Positions 62,915-64,000 of a stretch of DNA of 64,000 nt are shown one piece after another (position 1 is the first letter of the stretch; the number at the start of each line of letters is the position of its first letter). A program made the translations under genes and the position numbers. The notes below the pieces were generated by a model. The model was not told where the DNA came from. It ran no database searches and saw nothing but the letters and a program-made list of their open reading frames with translations. The stretch lies in the NCBI GenBank assembly GCA_016801845.1, contig CM028906.1, positions 13,651,001 to 13,715,000 on the forward strand. The letters run 5' to 3'. Source of the stretch: Polydactylus sextarius (taxonomy: Eukaryota; Chordata; Actinopteri; Polynemidae).

Positions 62915-63115
62915 GTTGTTGGGACTTAAGTCTGTTTACAGACATTATGGGAACTTGTCTTCCTTACAGAGACATGCTTTAAGGTTTGGTTGAGTTTGTA
63001 GATTAGGTTTATGTTAGGGTTTGACAAGTAGTCATTTTAATTGTGATAGTCTTGAGGAAATTAATGTAAATTGAAGGAATGTCCTCTGAAGTCATGAAAA
63101 CCAGACAGTGTGTGT
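62915..63115 (+). repeat. GT-microsatellite-linked interspersed repeat, copy 2
   Basis: Carries the same ordered blocks as the 9.15-kb copy: GGGACTTAAGTCTGTTTACA, TATGGGAACTTGTCTTCCTT, AGGTTTGGTTGAG, AGGAAATTAATGTAA and CCTCTGAAGTCATGAAAA. It ends in a short GTGTGTGT run. It is shorter and has no long leading GT tract. Confidence 0.75.
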
Positions 63116-63683
63116 GTCTCCTGGGCATGATCTCCTGCCGCTTGCACACCCGAAGCTTATTCCACCACTCATCACCAGCAGTGCAAAGAGCTAGATCAGT
63201 CCTCCACTCCTCACCAGACGGCTCACCTTCCCTGTAGCTTCAAGTGTTGCTCCTCCACTCCATCACGCACAGCTCAGGCTGCTCAGCTCCCAGCTTCCCC
63301 ACCAGGCCTTGCACAAAGCTTCTCCTCACCACTTGCACAATAATTCTGCTTTTGAACTACGTTATCCACAATTTTGACTTCTGTATCCGAGCCAAAATAG
63401 TCACTAGACCTAACAGACACAAAAATTTGAGAAATAGGCAGAACATCAATCATGCACAGTCTTTGTTGCAAAAACATTGTCCCGAGTAGAAAATTAAGTG
63501 AAAGCAGCAGTGTGGGTGTGTGGATTGATTAATGCTTTGAACAAATCTCTAGACTAAGACTGGACAAATTACACATAACCTGTTTCTACCTACTTGCATG
63601 CAGAGTTTTTTTCACAGTCAGAAAAGAATGAAAACCTTATGACTGAAAAATGCAACAACCATATTTCAGAGATAGAATATTGT

Positions 63684-63704
63684 AAAAAAAAAAAAAAAAA
63701 AAAA
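63684..63704 (+). repeat. poly-A tract
   Basis: A run of about 20 A followed by CAAACAAACA. It could be the tail of an old retroposon, but no body was recognised upstream. Confidence 0.8.
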
Positions 63705-64000
63705 CAAACAAACATGGATAGTAACCACAAACTTTCATTCTTTATATAGCATATGGTTATTAGAATATAAGAAGAGTGAACTGAGTGTAAAAATATTAAC
63801 CAGACAGTACACAGGTAATGTTATCAGTTGCATATATATCAAACCTTTAAATAAAATATTGATGAGAATGACTGGCAGCGACTGCACCCTGAAGACTATC
63901 ACATCTGCCAGCTGTCAAGTTAACTGACCCGCAATTAAACAAACCTGCTCACAGTAATTATATTCATAATCATTTGTAAGGGAATCCTCAGACTGAACAT

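Noticed and set aside
48900..64000. Expected 5' exons of ntrk3, which follows MRPL46 in human
   Set aside because: No Cys-rich TrkC-like N-terminus or any other ntrk3 segment was found. The gene may lie beyond the window or synteny may be broken.
1..64000. CRISPR arrays, operons, phage or insertion sequences
   Set aside because: None present. The gene structure is that of a vertebrate nuclear genome and repeated units have no CRISPR spacing.

Overview
This window is nuclear DNA from a ray-finned fish, most likely a percomorph teleost. The signs are intron-rich genes with GT/AG junctions, many dinucleotide microsatellites, AT-rich intergenic DNA, and interspersed repeats I recognise as typical of teleosts. 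No bacterial or organellar features were seen. Four protein-coding genes could be assembled exon by exon with consistent reading phase. Species and chromosome cannot be told from the sequence.

Layout: 1-11.3 kb is gene-poor, with a decayed LINE reverse transcriptase at about 4.08-4.79 kb, microsatellites and a cluster of CCAAT boxes. From 11.3 to 23.9 kb lies pnoc (+), the prepronociceptin precursor: a TATA box and probable non-coding exon 1, a 9.3-kb first intron, then two coding exons (245 aa). From about 25.2 to 37.2 kb lies pdpr (+), the pyruvate dehydrogenase phosphatase regulatory subunit, with 17 coding exons (892 aa). From 39.8 to 42.75 kb lies mrps11 (-), six coding exons (198 aa), mitochondrial ribosomal protein uS11m. 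It is head-to-head with mrpl46 (+, 43.3-48.9 kb), four coding exons (292 aa), mitochondrial ribosomal protein mL46, across a 576-bp gap between start codons. From 49 to 64 kb there is no identified gene: repeats, hairpins, microsatellites and one candidate minus-strand terminal exon.

Three of the four genes act in mitochondria. mrps11 and mrpl46 encode small- and large-subunit mitoribosome proteins from what looks like a shared promoter, an arrangement also found in human. pdpr controls the phosphatase that reactivates pyruvate dehydrogenase. pnoc is a secreted neuropeptide precursor with no evident functional tie to its neighbours. The most informative oddities are the two-peptide opioid-like cassette in pnoc, the CT/CA microsatellite beside a pnoc splice donor, a near-perfect 28-bp-arm hairpin at 58.9 kb, and the candidate exon at 53.45 kb. 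I found no evidence of a wholly new biological system.
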